A stretch of DNA of 15,510 nucleotides from CAYGKP01 sp964350605 (GCA_964350605.1 CAYGKP010000040.1:1-15510), one strand, 5' to 3'; counted from the first letter of the stretch, positions 1 to 6,882 are shown. Made by a program: numbers and translations. Notes: a model not told the origin generated them from the letters alone.

Positions 1-307
1 GTTACATACCTACTCGAGCCTAAGCCCTTCGTTCTTGCCTCAGTACAAGGGCGCGATGGACGCTGCGGACATTGCGATTGTGGGCTATGACCCCAAGGCC
101 TTGGCCATCAAAAAGCTGCCCGAATGGGATGCCAGCCGGTTGCCCGGCGATTATGGCCGCCCAGACTTGGAAGTGTATACCGACGGGGCGAGCTTGGAGG
201 CCCGCTTGCGCGAACTGGCCCAAGACGACGCCACCTTGCTCATCATGACTAGTGGCTCATTCTGGGGCATCGACATCCACCAACTGGCCCAAGACTGGGT
301 CGGCTAA
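1..307 (+). CDS. mpl: Mpl-type Mur ligase, C-terminal fragment (5' end outside window)
   Basis: About 101 residues are visible, read from base 2, ending in a TAA at 305-307. The fragment begins LHTYSSLSPSFLPQYKGAMD and continues with a segment resembling VGYDPKALAIKKLPEWD and a final LIMTSGSFWGIDI. These match the C-terminal Mur ligase domain of the Mpl family as I remember it: the (E)LHTYSSL...FLPQY block and a closing MSSG-x-F/W-G-hydrophobic-D motif. Mpl joins UDP-MurNAc to the recovered tripeptide L-Ala-gamma-D-Glu-meso-DAP in the cytoplasm, recycling peptidoglycan. The ATP-binding and central domains lie upstream of the window, so the choice between Mpl and MurC rests on these C-terminal signatures. 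The exonuclease gene follows after 9 bases, suggesting cotranscription. Confidence 0.8.
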   Translation, partial: LHTYSSLSPSFLPQYKGAMDAADIAIVGYDPKALAIKKLPEWDASRLPGDYGRPDLEVYTDGASLEARLRELAQDDATLLIMTSGSFWGIDIHQLAQDWVG

Positions 308-316
308 TCCCTACCA

Positions 317-1120
317 ATGGACATACAACTCAACCGCCCCCTCGCCTTCTTCGACCTGGAGGCCACCGGCATGCTGACCGCCAAGGACCGCATCGTCGAG
401 TTTGCCTTCATCAAGATCAACCCCGACGGCACAAAAGAGGAATGGCGCGAGCTGGTGAACCCCGAAATGCCCATTCCGCCGGATGCCACGGCCATCCACC
501 ACATCACCGACGCGGACGTGGCCGACAAGCCCACCTTCAAGGACTTTGCCCCCAAGCTGAACAAGTTTCTGGAAGGCGCCGACCTGGGCGGTTACAACTT
601 GGTGCGTTTTGACGTGCCGATGCTGGTCGAGGAATTCCTGCGCGCTGGTGTGGAGTTCGACATCGAGAAGCGCCGGATTGTTGACGCGATGCGCCTGTTC
701 TACCTCATGGAGCCCCGCAACTTGAAGGCCGCCTACAAGTTCTATTGCGGCAAGACGTTGGAGGATGCCCACAGCGCACTCGCCGATACGCAGGCCACCT
801 TCGAAGTCTTCCTGGGTCAATTGGACAAGTACCAAGGCCAACCCGTCATTGACGAGAAGGACACCGAGCACCCGCCCCTCTCCTGGGACCTCGACAACAT
901 CCACCACCTGTCGGCCGGCCGTTTTGCGGACCTGACTGGGCAAATCGCCTTCAACGACAAGGGTGAGGAGATCTTCAACTTCGGAAAACACAAGGGCCGC
1001 ACGGTCCGCGAAGTATTCACCTCCGAGCAGGGTTACTACGACTGGATGATGAAGGCCGACTTCCCGCTGCAAACCAAGCGGGTGCTGACGCGGATTCGCC
1101 TCTCGATGCGCAAACAGTAA
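317..1120 (+). CDS. DEDDh 3'-5' exonuclease (DnaQ-like) with extra C-terminal domain
   Basis: A 267-residue protein. The N-terminal ~170 residues are an RNase T/DnaQ-type exonuclease fold with all expected metal-binding positions: FFDLEATG (D13, E15), a middle Asp in NLVRFD (D99), and H152/D157 in AHSALAD, which makes it the DEDDh subclass. Residues 55-75 (DATAIHHITDADV) match the usual exonuclease I/epsilon block. After a linker, residues ~203-267 form a second small domain, with NFGKHKGRTVREV, YYDWMMKADFP and a basic tail. Similar tails occur in Bacteroidota exonucleases and resemble the short DUF3820-like fold, but that name is from memory. It probably trims DNA 3' ends. Whether it is a replicative proofreader or a stand-alone repair exonuclease cannot be told. 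The ATG is preceded by a 9-base gap from the ligase gene. A long antisense frame is only a codon-bias shadow. Confidence 0.88.
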   Translation: MDIQLNRPLAFFDLEATGMLTAKDRIVEFAFIKINPDGTKEEWRELVNPEMPIPPDATAIHHITDADVADKPTFKDFAPKLNKFLEGADLGGYNLVRFDVPMLVEEFLRAGVEFDIEKRRIVDAMRLFYLMEPRNLKAAYKFYCGKTLEDAHSALADTQATFEVFLGQLDKYQGQPVIDEKDTEHPPLSWDLDNIHHLSAGRFADLTGQIAFNDKGEEIFNFGKHKGRTVREVFTSEQGYYDWMMKADFPLQTKRVLTRIRLSMRKQ

Positions 1121-1159
1121 TCGCTTCCCGGCGACTTGCTATCTTCTGGGCTCAAGCGA
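1121..1159. repeat. Imperfect inverted repeat between exonuclease and rsmE
   Basis: TCGCTTCCC (1121-1129) immediately follows the exonuclease stop codon. It can pair with GGGCTCAAGCGA (1148-1159) if the CTC bulges out. No U-tract follows, so this is not a standard intrinsic terminator. It could be an mRNA processing or pausing hairpin, or chance. Confidence 0.25.
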
Positions 1160-1164
1160 CGCGG

Positions 1165-1851
1165 ATGAATACCTTCTACGCCCCCTACTTTTCGGATCAG
1201 GATGAGTACCTGCCCGAGGACGAAGCCAAGCACGCCGTCCAGGTGCTGCGCATGGCCGAAGGCGATGAGTTCCTGCTGGTCGATGGCGCGGGAAAACGGG
1301 CCCTGGCGCGCCTCACCGAGGTCAAGAAGAAATCGGCGCGCTATGAGATCCTCTCGCAAGAGCGGTTGCCCCAACTTCAGCCGAGGATTCATTTGGCCGT
1401 GGGGCCGCCCAAGTCGCTGGACCGCCTCTCCTTTCTGGTCGAGAAGTGCACGGAGTTGGGGGTGGCCTCCATTCAATTTCTGGTGACGGCCCGTTCGGAA
1501 CGCAGGGAAGTGAACGTCGAACGCATGGAGCGCGTGGCCGTCGCGGCGATGAAGCAGAGCGGCCAAGCCTGGCTCCCGCAATTCCCCGAGCCGGACCGTT
1601 TGGCGAACGTCATCAAGTTGACCCCTGCGAAAACCAAGTTGATCGCCCACCTGGAAGACGGCGAGCGCAAGACCATTTGGTCGCTGGGCACCATTGAGGA
1701 AGCCCTGATCCTGATCGGCCCGGAAGGCGACTTTACACCCGAAGAAATCGAGCTGTGCCTCAAGGCCAAGTTTCACCCCGTCACCCTCGGCCAAACCGTC
1801 CTGCGCACCGAAACGGCGTGTGTGGCCGCACTGGTGCAGTTGCTTTCTTAA
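1165..1851 (+). CDS. rsmE: 16S rRNA (uracil1498-N3)-methyltransferase RsmE
   Basis: A 228-residue SPOUT-class methyltransferase of normal length for RsmE. It uses S-adenosylmethionine to methylate N3 of U1498 in 16S rRNA of the 30S subunit. An N-terminal PUA-like RNA-binding part (residues ~1-70) carries HAVQVLRM at 23-30. The SPOUT domain follows with VEKCTELGV (92-100), AAMKQSGQ (127-134), the SAM-loop IGPEGDF (184-190) and the knot motif LGQTVLRTETA (208-218). These are all hallmark RsmE motifs. The ATG at 1165 puts the MNTFYAP start in register with family members. The DUF4159 gene starts 7 bases after the stop, a pairing I recall as common in Bacteroidota. Confidence 0.96.
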   Translation: MNTFYAPYFSDQDEYLPEDEAKHAVQVLRMAEGDEFLLVDGAGKRALARLTEVKKKSARYEILSQERLPQLQPRIHLAVGPPKSLDRLSFLVEKCTELGVASIQFLVTARSERREVNVERMERVAVAAMKQSGQAWLPQFPEPDRLANVIKLTPAKTKLIAHLEDGERKTIWSLGTIEEALILIGPEGDFTPEEIELCLKAKFHPVTLGQTVLRTETACVAALVQLLS

Positions 1852-1858
1852 ATTGAAG

Positions 1859-2524
1859 ATGATGCGTCGGTTTGCCCTCCTCCTCTGCCTCGGCCTGTCC
1901 CCACTCCTCTCAAAAGTGGTGGCCCAACCCGCCTACCAGATCGCGCAACTGAAGTACGGCGGCGGGGGCGATTGGTACGCCAACCCCACCTCGCTGGGCA
2001 ACCTGATCGCCTTTGCGAACGCGAACCTGCGCACCAACATCGACCCCAAACCCGCGACCGTCGAAGTGGGCAGCCCCGAACTGTTCGCCTACCCCTTCGT
2101 CCACATGACCGGGCACGGCAACGTGGTCTTCACCCCGCAGGAGGCCCAAAATCTGCGCCGCTACCTGATCGGCGGGGGCTTTTTGCACATCGACGACAAC
2201 TACGGGATGGACCCCTACGTCCGCCTGGAAATGAAGAAGGTCTTCCCCGAGCTAGACTTCGTGGAGCTGCCCTTCGACCACCCGATCTATTCGCAGAAGT
2301 TCCGCTTTCCGAAGGGCTTGCCGAAGATCCACGAGCATGATGCCAAGCCGCCGCAGGGCTTTGGGTTGCTCTGGGAAGGGCAGCTGGTGTGTTTCTACAG
2401 CTTTGAGAGCGACTTGGGCGATGGCTGGGAGGACCCCGCCGTGCACAACGACCCCGAAGGCATCCGCCAGCAAGCGCTGCAAATGGGCGCGAACTTGCTC
2501 AGTTTTTCGTTGACGGGTTACTAG
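1859..2524 (+). CDS. Secreted DUF4159-domain protein
   Basis: With the start at the first of two tandem ATGs (1859, 1862) the product has 221 residues. The frame is open back to a GTG at 1820, but that would overlap rsmE and disrupt the signal peptide. Residues 1-23 (MMRRFALLLCLGL...VVAQ) are a typical Sec signal peptide, so the protein is exported. The mature part matches DUF4159: QLKYGGGGDWYANPTSL, YPFVHMTGHGN and GGGFLHIDDNYG (105-116). DUF4159 resembles a glutamine-amidotransferase-like flavodoxin fold. No enzymatic activity is established as far as I know. The last 15 codons (LQMGANLLSFSLTGY) are partly repeated at 3055-3102; see the duplication entries. Confidence 0.9.
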   Translation: MMRRFALLLCLGLSPLLSKVVAQPAYQIAQLKYGGGGDWYANPTSLGNLIAFANANLRTNIDPKPATVEVGSPELFAYPFVHMTGHGNVVFTPQEAQNLRRYLIGGGFLHIDDNYGMDPYVRLEMKKVFPELDFVELPFDHPIYSQKFRFPKGLPKIHEHDAKPPQGFGLLWEGQLVCFYSFESDLGDGWEDPAVHNDPEGIRQQALQMGANLLSFSLTGY

Positions 2525-3049
2525 TCATTGAGAATGAACGCACTGCTTTTCACAATTCTAGCTTCCACAACTCTTGGCCCACTGCGGACGGAGTGTATGT
2601 GTTTTTACCCACCGGTTTCTGTCGCGTTTTATGGGTCAGAGATCATTTTCTATGGAGAAGTAATCAGTAGAGTATCTGAAAACGACCAATCCTACTACAA
2701 GTTCGAGGTGCTAGAGCCGCTGAAGGGGATCAATCGAGAAACTAAAACAATCAAGGTGTACCAAGAAGGTACTAGTTGCGACTTCTCAATTCCATCAACA
2801 GGGAATCGAGATGATTACGTAGGCACAAGGCTGATTCTATTCAGTTGGCGGGACGCAAAGACAAACCTCCCTACAACCAATCAATGCTTGAGATTCATTT
2901 TAGAGTCTCAACTAAATCCAAAAAGCAAAACCTACTTGGCCGAACTTAGGTCAGGCGCGATCAAAGCCCCTAATGAGCCTACAGAATGGGGTCCGATTGA
3001 AGAAAAAGAAGCGGATATTTTCGGGTTCTAATACCCCAGTATCTCCATC
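2477..3049. repeat. Tandem duplication, unit 1
   Basis: Unit 1 runs from the last codons of the intact DUF4159 gene (LQMGANLLSFSLTGY, stop TAG at 2522-2524) through the first four-cysteine ORF to a 3'-end stub of speA on the minus strand. The left edge is set by where similarity to 3055 onward begins. The right edge is the end of a perfect 22-base match (3028-3049 equals 3570-3591). The second unit follows directly. Confidence 0.85.
2534..3031 (+). CDS. Small four-cysteine, probably secreted protein A (TIMP/NTR-like)
   Basis: Length is 165 residues from the ATG at 2534; a TTG six bases upstream is possible. Residues 3-17 are hydrophobic, but there is no basic residue before them, so the signal peptide is atypical. 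C21 and C23 (TECMC) are followed by EIIFYGEVISRV, YKFEVLEPLKG, C82 (GTSCDF), RLILFSW and C118 (NQCLRF). This order (CxC, 'FxGxV' strand, 'FxVLExLKG' strand, lone Cys, 'YL/LIxF', lone Cys) resembles bacterial secreted proteins with a TIMP/NTR-like OB-fold, often annotated hypothetical. The function is unknown. GC is about 45% over 2541-3000 by hand count, far below flanking genes (e.g. 67% over 2041-2100). The stop overlaps a remnant speA stop in the tetramer CTAA. It is paralogous to the ORF at 3109. Confidence 0.75.
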   Translation: MNALLFTILASTTLGPLRTECMCFYPPVSVAFYGSEIIFYGEVISRVSENDQSYYKFEVLEPLKGINRETKTIKVYQEGTSCDFSIPSTGNRDDYVGTRLILFSWRDAKTNLPTTNQCLRFILESQLNPKSKTYLAELRSGAIKAPNEPTEWGPIEEKEADIFGF

Positions 3050-3051
3050 TT
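3028..3051 (-). pseudogene. Stub of the speA 3' end
   Basis: Read on the minus strand from base 3060, the codons give LKRKMEILGY and a TAG stop at 3028-3030. The intact SpeA ends EEKMMEILGY with the same stop at 3570-3572. Twenty-two bases (3028-3049) are identical to 3570-3591, and similarity is lost beyond about 3050. Only about seven codons of speA are present, so this is a non-functional fragment left at the duplication junction. Confidence 0.8.
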
Positions 3052-3054
3052 CCG

Positions 3055-3102
3055 CTTCAGATGGGCGCGAACTTGCTTTCCTTTTCGCTCACCGCGTATT
3101 AA
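3055..3102 (+). pseudogene. Stub of a DUF4159 gene 3' end
   Basis: The codons read LQMGANLLSFSLTAY and stop (TAA 3100-3102). The intact gene at 2477-2524 ends LQMGANLLSFSLTGY and stop. Of 15 sense codons, seven differ synonymously (Leu, Gln, Leu, Ser, Leu, Thr, Tyr) and one changes an amino acid (Gly to Ala). The stop also differs (TAG/TAA). There is no start or upstream DUF4159 sequence, so it is a fragment. The pattern of silent changes is that of two functional genes diverging under selection. Confidence 0.8.
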
Positions 3103-3108
3103 CGGGTG

Positions 3109-3573
3109 ATGAACGGCTTACTTATTTCGATGATCCTCTCCACTGCCCTGGGGCCGCTGAAGACCGAGTGTGTTTGTCGCTGGGACTTGACAACCTTAAA
3201 GGAATACAATGAGTCAGATTGGGTCGGGTTGGTAGAGATCGAGAAAGTCGAACTAGTCGAAAAAAGAATCAAATCAAGCTCGAATTGGAAGCAGTACACA
3301 CACCAAATCGTAACTGCTCGCATCCTCAAAAAGTCCAAAGGAAGCAAGAGTCGCATTATTGAATTTGAAGTGCTACCAAACCCTTCAATGTGTGGCTTTG
3401 AGCTTTCTAGCGGCCAAGAGTGGCAAATTTTTCTACTGAAATGGAGAGGCACCTATAAAACAGATGCATGCGCCTTCAATCGAGAGCTTAAAGGCTTACC
3501 GGGGGAACGAACGGCTATTGAAACAAGACTTGACAGTCTAAGTGCTGGCCTCGAAATCAAATACTGGTACTAA
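3109..3573 (+). CDS. Small four-cysteine, probably secreted protein B (paralogue of A)
   Basis: Length is 154 residues from the ATG at 3109; a GTG just upstream at 3106 is less likely because the ATG aligns with that of paralogue A. In the first 23 residues, 14 are identical to A, including LGPLxTECxC with cysteines again at 21 and 23. Beyond that, identity is low, but the framework persists: YTHQIVTARILKKSKG, C95 (MCGFEL), WQIFLLKW, C121 (ACAFNREL). A TIMP/NTR-like secreted protein is the best guess; the role is unknown. GC is about 44% (3181-3540, hand count), unlike the neighbours. The last bases overlap the convergent speA stop codon. Confidence 0.72.
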   Translation: MNGLLISMILSTALGPLKTECVCRWDLTTLKEYNESDWVGLVEIEKVELVEKRIKSSSNWKQYTHQIVTARILKKSKGSKSRIIEFEVLPNPSMCGFELSSGQEWQIFLLKWRGTYKTDACAFNRELKGLPGERTAIETRLDSLSAGLEIKYWY

Positions 3574-4964
3574 TACCCCAGTATCTCCATCATCTTCTCT
3601 TCGGGCTGCTCGTTGGCGAAGACCTCGTCGTGCCACTTCCCGTCCTTGTCGCGGCGGATGACCACGTGCTTCGGCGCAGGAATCAAGCAGTGCTGAATGC
3701 CCCCGTAGCCACCCAGCGACTCCTGGTAGGCCCCCGTGTGGAAGAAGCCGATGTACAGCGGCTCCTCGGGCACGCGCTGAGGCATGAACACCTGATAATG
3801 GTGCGACTCTGAGTTGTAATAATCCATCGAGTCGCAGGTCAGGCCGCCCAAGTTCACATGGTGATAGGGCTGGTTCCACTGGTTGAGCGCCATGAGGATG
3901 TAGCGCTGGTTGAGCGCCCAACAATCGGGCAGCGTGGTGATGAACGACGAATCGATCATGTACCACAGCTCCTTGTCGTTCTGGTACTTCTCGTCCAGCA
4001 CGCCGTAGATGATCGCGCCGCTCTCCCCAACGGTGAACGAACCAAACTCGGTGAACAGGTCCGGGCAGGGCACGCCCTGCTCCTCGCAGATGCGTTGGAT
4101 GACCTCCACGATCTCCTCAATCATGTACTTGAAGTCGTACTCCCAGGCCAGTGAGGTTTTGATCGGCAAGCCCCCGCCGATGTCCATCATGGTGAGGGTT
4201 GGGCAGCGACGGCGCAACTCGCAGTACATGCGCACGAAACGCGAGAGCTCCGACCAGTAGTACGAAGTGTCCTTGATGCCCGTGTTGATGAAGTAGTGCA
4301 GCATGTGCAACTCCACGTTCGGGTTCGGGGCGATCTTCTCCTCGTAGACACTTACCGCGTCCTGATAGCGAATGCCCAGGCGCGAGGTATAGAACTCGAA
4401 GTTCGGCTCCTCGTCCGCTGCCAGGCGCATGCCGACCCGGAAGGGCTTGGCCACCTTGGCGGTATAGGCCTCGATCTCCCGGACGTTGTCGAGGATGGGC
4501 ACGCAGTTGAATCCGTCCTCGATCAATTCGGTGATGTACTGCTGGTACAAGGGCCGCTTGAAGCCGTTGCAAACGATGTAGTGGTCCTTGGTGATCTTGC
4601 CGCGCTCGTAGAGCTTGCGCACCAGCGCGAGGTCAAACGCCGAGGAGGTCTCGATGTGCGCGCCGTTTTCGAGCACCTCTTCCATGATGAAAGAAAAGTG
4701 CGAGGACTTCGTGCAATAGCAATAGGTGTAGCTGCCCGGGTAGTTGTGCTTCTTGAACGCGTCGGCGAACAGCTTGCGGGCCTTGTTGATTTGGCTGCCC
4801 ACTTTGGGCAAATAGGTGATCCGCATGGGCGTGCCATGCTTCTTGACCAAGTCCATCAGCGGAATGCCGTGGAATTGCAGCCCGTCGGGGCTCAAGGAAA
4901 ACTCTTCGGTGGGGAAATCGAAGGTTTGTTGGATGAGGTCGCGGTAGCGATACAGCGCAGGCAC
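3570..4964 (-). CDS. speA: Arginine decarboxylase, PLP fold type III (Bacteroidota type)
   Basis: Decarboxylates arginine to agmatine, the first step of the agmatine route to polyamines, in the cytoplasm. The frame is open to an ATG at 5066, but that would place extra residues of no family character and overlap argS. The GTG at 4964 gives 464 residues starting MPALYRYRDLIQQTFDFP, matching the Bacteroidota family start and length. Seen in the sequence: FHGIPLMDLVKKHGTPMRITYLPK; the PLP lysine K86 in YCYCTKSSHF; HIETSSAFDL; ICNGFKR-like VCNGFKR; the phosphate-binding glycine motif DIGGGLP (261-267); LFTEFGSFTVGESG; and a C-terminal GGYGGIQHCLIPAPKH. The gene is divergent from argS (110-base gap) and convergent, with a 4-base overlap, with the four-cysteine ORF B. 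Exact substrate (arginine rather than a related amino acid) is inferred from family. Confidence 0.92.
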   Translation of the reverse strand: MPALYRYRDLIQQTFDFPTEEFSLSPDGLQFHGIPLMDLVKKHGTPMRITYLPKVGSQINKARKLFADAFKKHNYPGSYTYCYCTKSSHFSFIMEEVLENGAHIETSSAFDLALVRKLYERGKITKDHYIVCNGFKRPLYQQYITELIEDGFNCVPILDNVREIEAYTAKVAKPFRVGMRLAADEEPNFEFYTSRLGIRYQDAVSVYEEKIAPNPNVELHMLHYFINTGIKDTSYYWSELSRFVRMYCELRRRCPTLTMMDIGGGLPIKTSLAWEYDFKYMIEEIVEVIQRICEEQGVPCPDLFTEFGSFTVGESGAIIYGVLDEKYQNDKELWYMIDSSFITTLPDCWALNQRYILMALNQWNQPYHHVNLGGLTCDSMDYYNSESHHYQVFMPQRVPEEPLYIGFFHTGAYQESLGGYGGIQHCLIPAPKHVVIRRDKDGKWHDEVFANEQPEEKMMEILGY

Positions 4965-4994
4965 GGCAAGGGATTGGCAGAGTGGACCCGCAAT

Positions 4995-5013
4995 ATCCCC
5001 CGGCGGGGGGGAT
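4995..5013. repeat. C/G-rich hairpin in the speA-argS divergent gap
   Basis: ATCCCCC (4995-5001) and GGGGGAT (5007-5013) form a perfect 7-bp stem with a 5-base GGCGG loop. It lies within the 110-base region holding both start-proximal sequences: 31 bases upstream of the speA GTG and 62 upstream of the argS ATG. It could be an operator or a 5' leader hairpin of speA. Nothing else supports either role. Confidence 0.4.
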
Positions 5014-5074
5014 GTTGCAAGCGATGCAATCAATGGGGATTGATTGGGGAACCGCTTTCTTTGCACCTCCAGTT

Positions 5075-6874
5075 ATGCCGACCCCCACGACCCTTCCCGC
5101 CGATCTGCTTCGCGCCCGCATCGGGGCCGCCCTTGCCGCCTGCTACCCTGGCCTCGCCGAGGCCCAGGAACTGAGCCTACAGCCCACCGGCAAGCAGTTC
5201 ACCGCCGATTACACGCTGCTGACCTTTCCGCTCTCGAAGCCACTGCGTCAAGCGCCCGATCAAGTAGCACGGACGTTGGGTGTCTGGCTGGTCGACAATG
5301 CACCGGAAGTCGAGGAATTTGAGGCGGTAAAAGGTTTCCTGAACCTGACCTTGACCCCGGAAGTCTGGACAAGCGGGCTTCAAGCGATGTCGGAAACCGA
5401 GGATTTAGGCCAACACCTGCCCAGCGGCCAGAAGGTCCTCATCGAGTACAGCTCGCCGAACACGAACAAGCCGCTGCACTTGGGGCACCTGCGCAACAAC
5501 TTTCTGGGCAGTTCGCTCTCGAAAATTCTCAAGGCGGGTGGCGATGAAGTCATTACCTGCAACCTGATCAACGACCGGGGCATTCACATCTGCAAGTCGA
5601 TGATCGCCTACCAGAAGTTCGGGAACGGCGAGACCCCGGAGTCGGCCGGACTCAAGGGCGATAAGCTGGTCGGGAAATACTACGTCAAGTTCGACCAGGA
5701 ATACCGCAAGGAGGTCGAAGCCCTGACAACGCAAGGCAAGCGCGAAGAGGAAGCGAAAGCCCAGGCCCCGCTCCTGCTCGGTGCGCAAGAATTGCTCCGC
5801 CAATGGGAAGCCGGTGATGCGGATACCGTGGCCCTCTGGAAACTAATGAACGGCTGGGTCTACGACGGCTTTGATGTGACCTACCAAACCATCGGCGTCG
5901 AGTTCGACAAGTTCTATTACGAGTCGGACACCTACCTGCTCGGCAAAGACATTGTCCAGGAAGGCTTGAAGAGCGGCGTATTTACCCAGGAAGCCGACGG
6001 CTCGGTCTGGTGCGATTTGACAGGCGACGGCCTGGACCGCAAGATTGTCCAGCGCGGCGACGGCACGGCGGTCTACATCACCCAAGACATGGGCACCGCC
6101 GACCTCAAGTATCAGGACTTCCAGATGGATCGCTCGCTCTACGTGGTCGGCGACGAGCAGGAATACCACTTCCAGGTCCTCAAGCTGATGCTCCAAAAGC
6201 TGGGCAAGCCCTATGCCGCGGGTATCCACCATTTCTCCTACGGAATGGTCGATTTGCCTTCTGGGAAAATGAAAAGCCGCGAGGGCACGGTGGTTGATGC
6301 CGACGACCTGATCGCGGAAATGCAAGATACCGCCGCCCAGCGCACCACCGACCTGGGCAAGATCGAAGGCTTCAGCGAGGCCGAGAAACAGGAGTTATTT
6401 CACACCCTGGGGCTGGGCGCACTGAAATATTTCCTGCTGCGCGTCGACCCGCGCAAGCGCATGCTCTTCAACCCCGAGGAGTCCATCGACTTCCAAGGCC
6501 AGACCGGGCCGTTCATCCAGTATACCCATGCCCGCATCCGGGCCCTGCTGCGCAAAGCAGAACAGGCGGGTATCGCCCCTGTGGACTACACGCAACTCCC
6601 TGATCTAGAGGAACCAGAACGCGTCTTGTTGAAGTTACTGGCGAACTACCCAGACAAGACCTTCGAAGCCGCCCGCGAGATGTCGCCCGCTGTCATTGCG
6701 CAGTATGCCTACGACCTCGCGAAGGGCTACAACCGCCTCTATCAGGAACTGCCGATCCTTGCGGCGGAGGACGAAGCCCAGCGCGCCTTGCGGTTGGAAC
6801 TCTCTGCCCAAGTGGCCCGCGTGATCAAACAGGCCATGGGGCTGTTAGGCATTGCAGTACCCGAACGGATGTGA
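5075..6874 (+). CDS. argS: Arginyl-tRNA synthetase
   Basis: Class I aminoacyl-tRNA synthetase charging tRNA-Arg. The ATG at 5075 (MPTPTTLPADLLRARIGAAL) gives 599 residues, a normal length. The frame is open further upstream to 4982, but those residues lack family character. An Add1-type N-terminal tRNA-binding domain occupies about 1-110. The catalytic domain begins with IEYSSPNTNKPLHLGHLRNN, where HLGH (135-138) is the HIGH signature. It continues with NLINDRGIHICKSM and YVVGDEQEYHFQ, and ends with KMKSR (398-402), the ArgRS form of KMSKS, followed by EGTVVDADDLI. The C-terminal DALR anticodon domain follows QYTHARIRALLRKAE (~482-496). The menA frame begins inside or just after the stop codon. 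Confidence 0.97.
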   Translation: MPTPTTLPADLLRARIGAALAACYPGLAEAQELSLQPTGKQFTADYTLLTFPLSKPLRQAPDQVARTLGVWLVDNAPEVEEFEAVKGFLNLTLTPEVWTSGLQAMSETEDLGQHLPSGQKVLIEYSSPNTNKPLHLGHLRNNFLGSSLSKILKAGGDEVITCNLINDRGIHICKSMIAYQKFGNGETPESAGLKGDKLVGKYYVKFDQEYRKEVEALTTQGKREEEAKAQAPLLLGAQELLRQWEAGDADTVALWKLMNGWVYDGFDVTYQTIGVEFDKFYYESDTYLLGKDIVQEGLKSGVFTQEADGSVWCDLTGDGLDRKIVQRGDGTAVYITQDMGTADLKYQDFQMDRSLYVVGDEQEYHFQVLKLMLQKLGKPYAAGIHHFSYGMVDLPSGKMKSREGTVVDADDLIAEMQDTAAQRTTDLGKIEGFSEAEKQELFHTLGLGALKYFLLRVDPRKRMLFNPEESIDFQGQTGPFIQYTHARIRALLRKAEQAGIAPVDYTQLPDLEEPERVLLKLLANYPDKTFEAAREMSPAVIAQYAYDLAKGYNRLYQELPILAAEDEAQRALRLELSAQVARVIKQAMGLLGIAVPERM

Positions 6875-6882
6875 CTGACCCG

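Larger units (their letters stand above)
3055..3591. repeat. Tandem duplication, unit 2
   Basis: Unit 2 has the same order as unit 1: a DUF4159 3' end (here a stub), a four-cysteine ORF, then the 3' end of speA (here the intact gene). The spacing from the DUF4159 stop to the ORF ATG is 6 bases here and 9 in unit 1. In both units the ORF stop TAA overlaps the speA TAG in CTAA. Confidence 0.85.

Noticed and set aside
311..1072. Long minus-strand open frame (253 codons) antisense to the exonuclease
   Set aside because: It mirrors a well-supported gene with full catalytic motifs. The protein is Val/Leu/Gly-rich without recognisable motifs, as expected for a shadow frame in GC-rich DNA.
1036..1794. 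Minus-strand open frame antisense to rsmE
   Set aside because: RsmE has every family motif; the antisense product is a compositional shadow.
3028..3102. Insertion sequence or integron attC site at the cassette junction
   Set aside because: No transposase, no terminal inverted repeats and no target-site duplication were found. The junction is fully explained by fragments of the two flanking genes.
2973..3212. Plus-strand frame spanning the duplication junction
   Set aside because: It crosses three unrelated pieces (end of ORF A, stubs, start of ORF B) out of frame, with no homologous content.
5056..5063. TTTCTTTG as an argS -7 promoter box
   Set aside because: It lacks the conserved A at position 2 and has no TTG 17-23 bases upstream (nearest usable spacing 13 or 38).
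4296..5174. Plus-strand open frame of 292 codons antisense to speA
   Set aside because: SpeA motifs are unambiguous on the other strand. This frame is low in family character and runs across the speA and argS starts.
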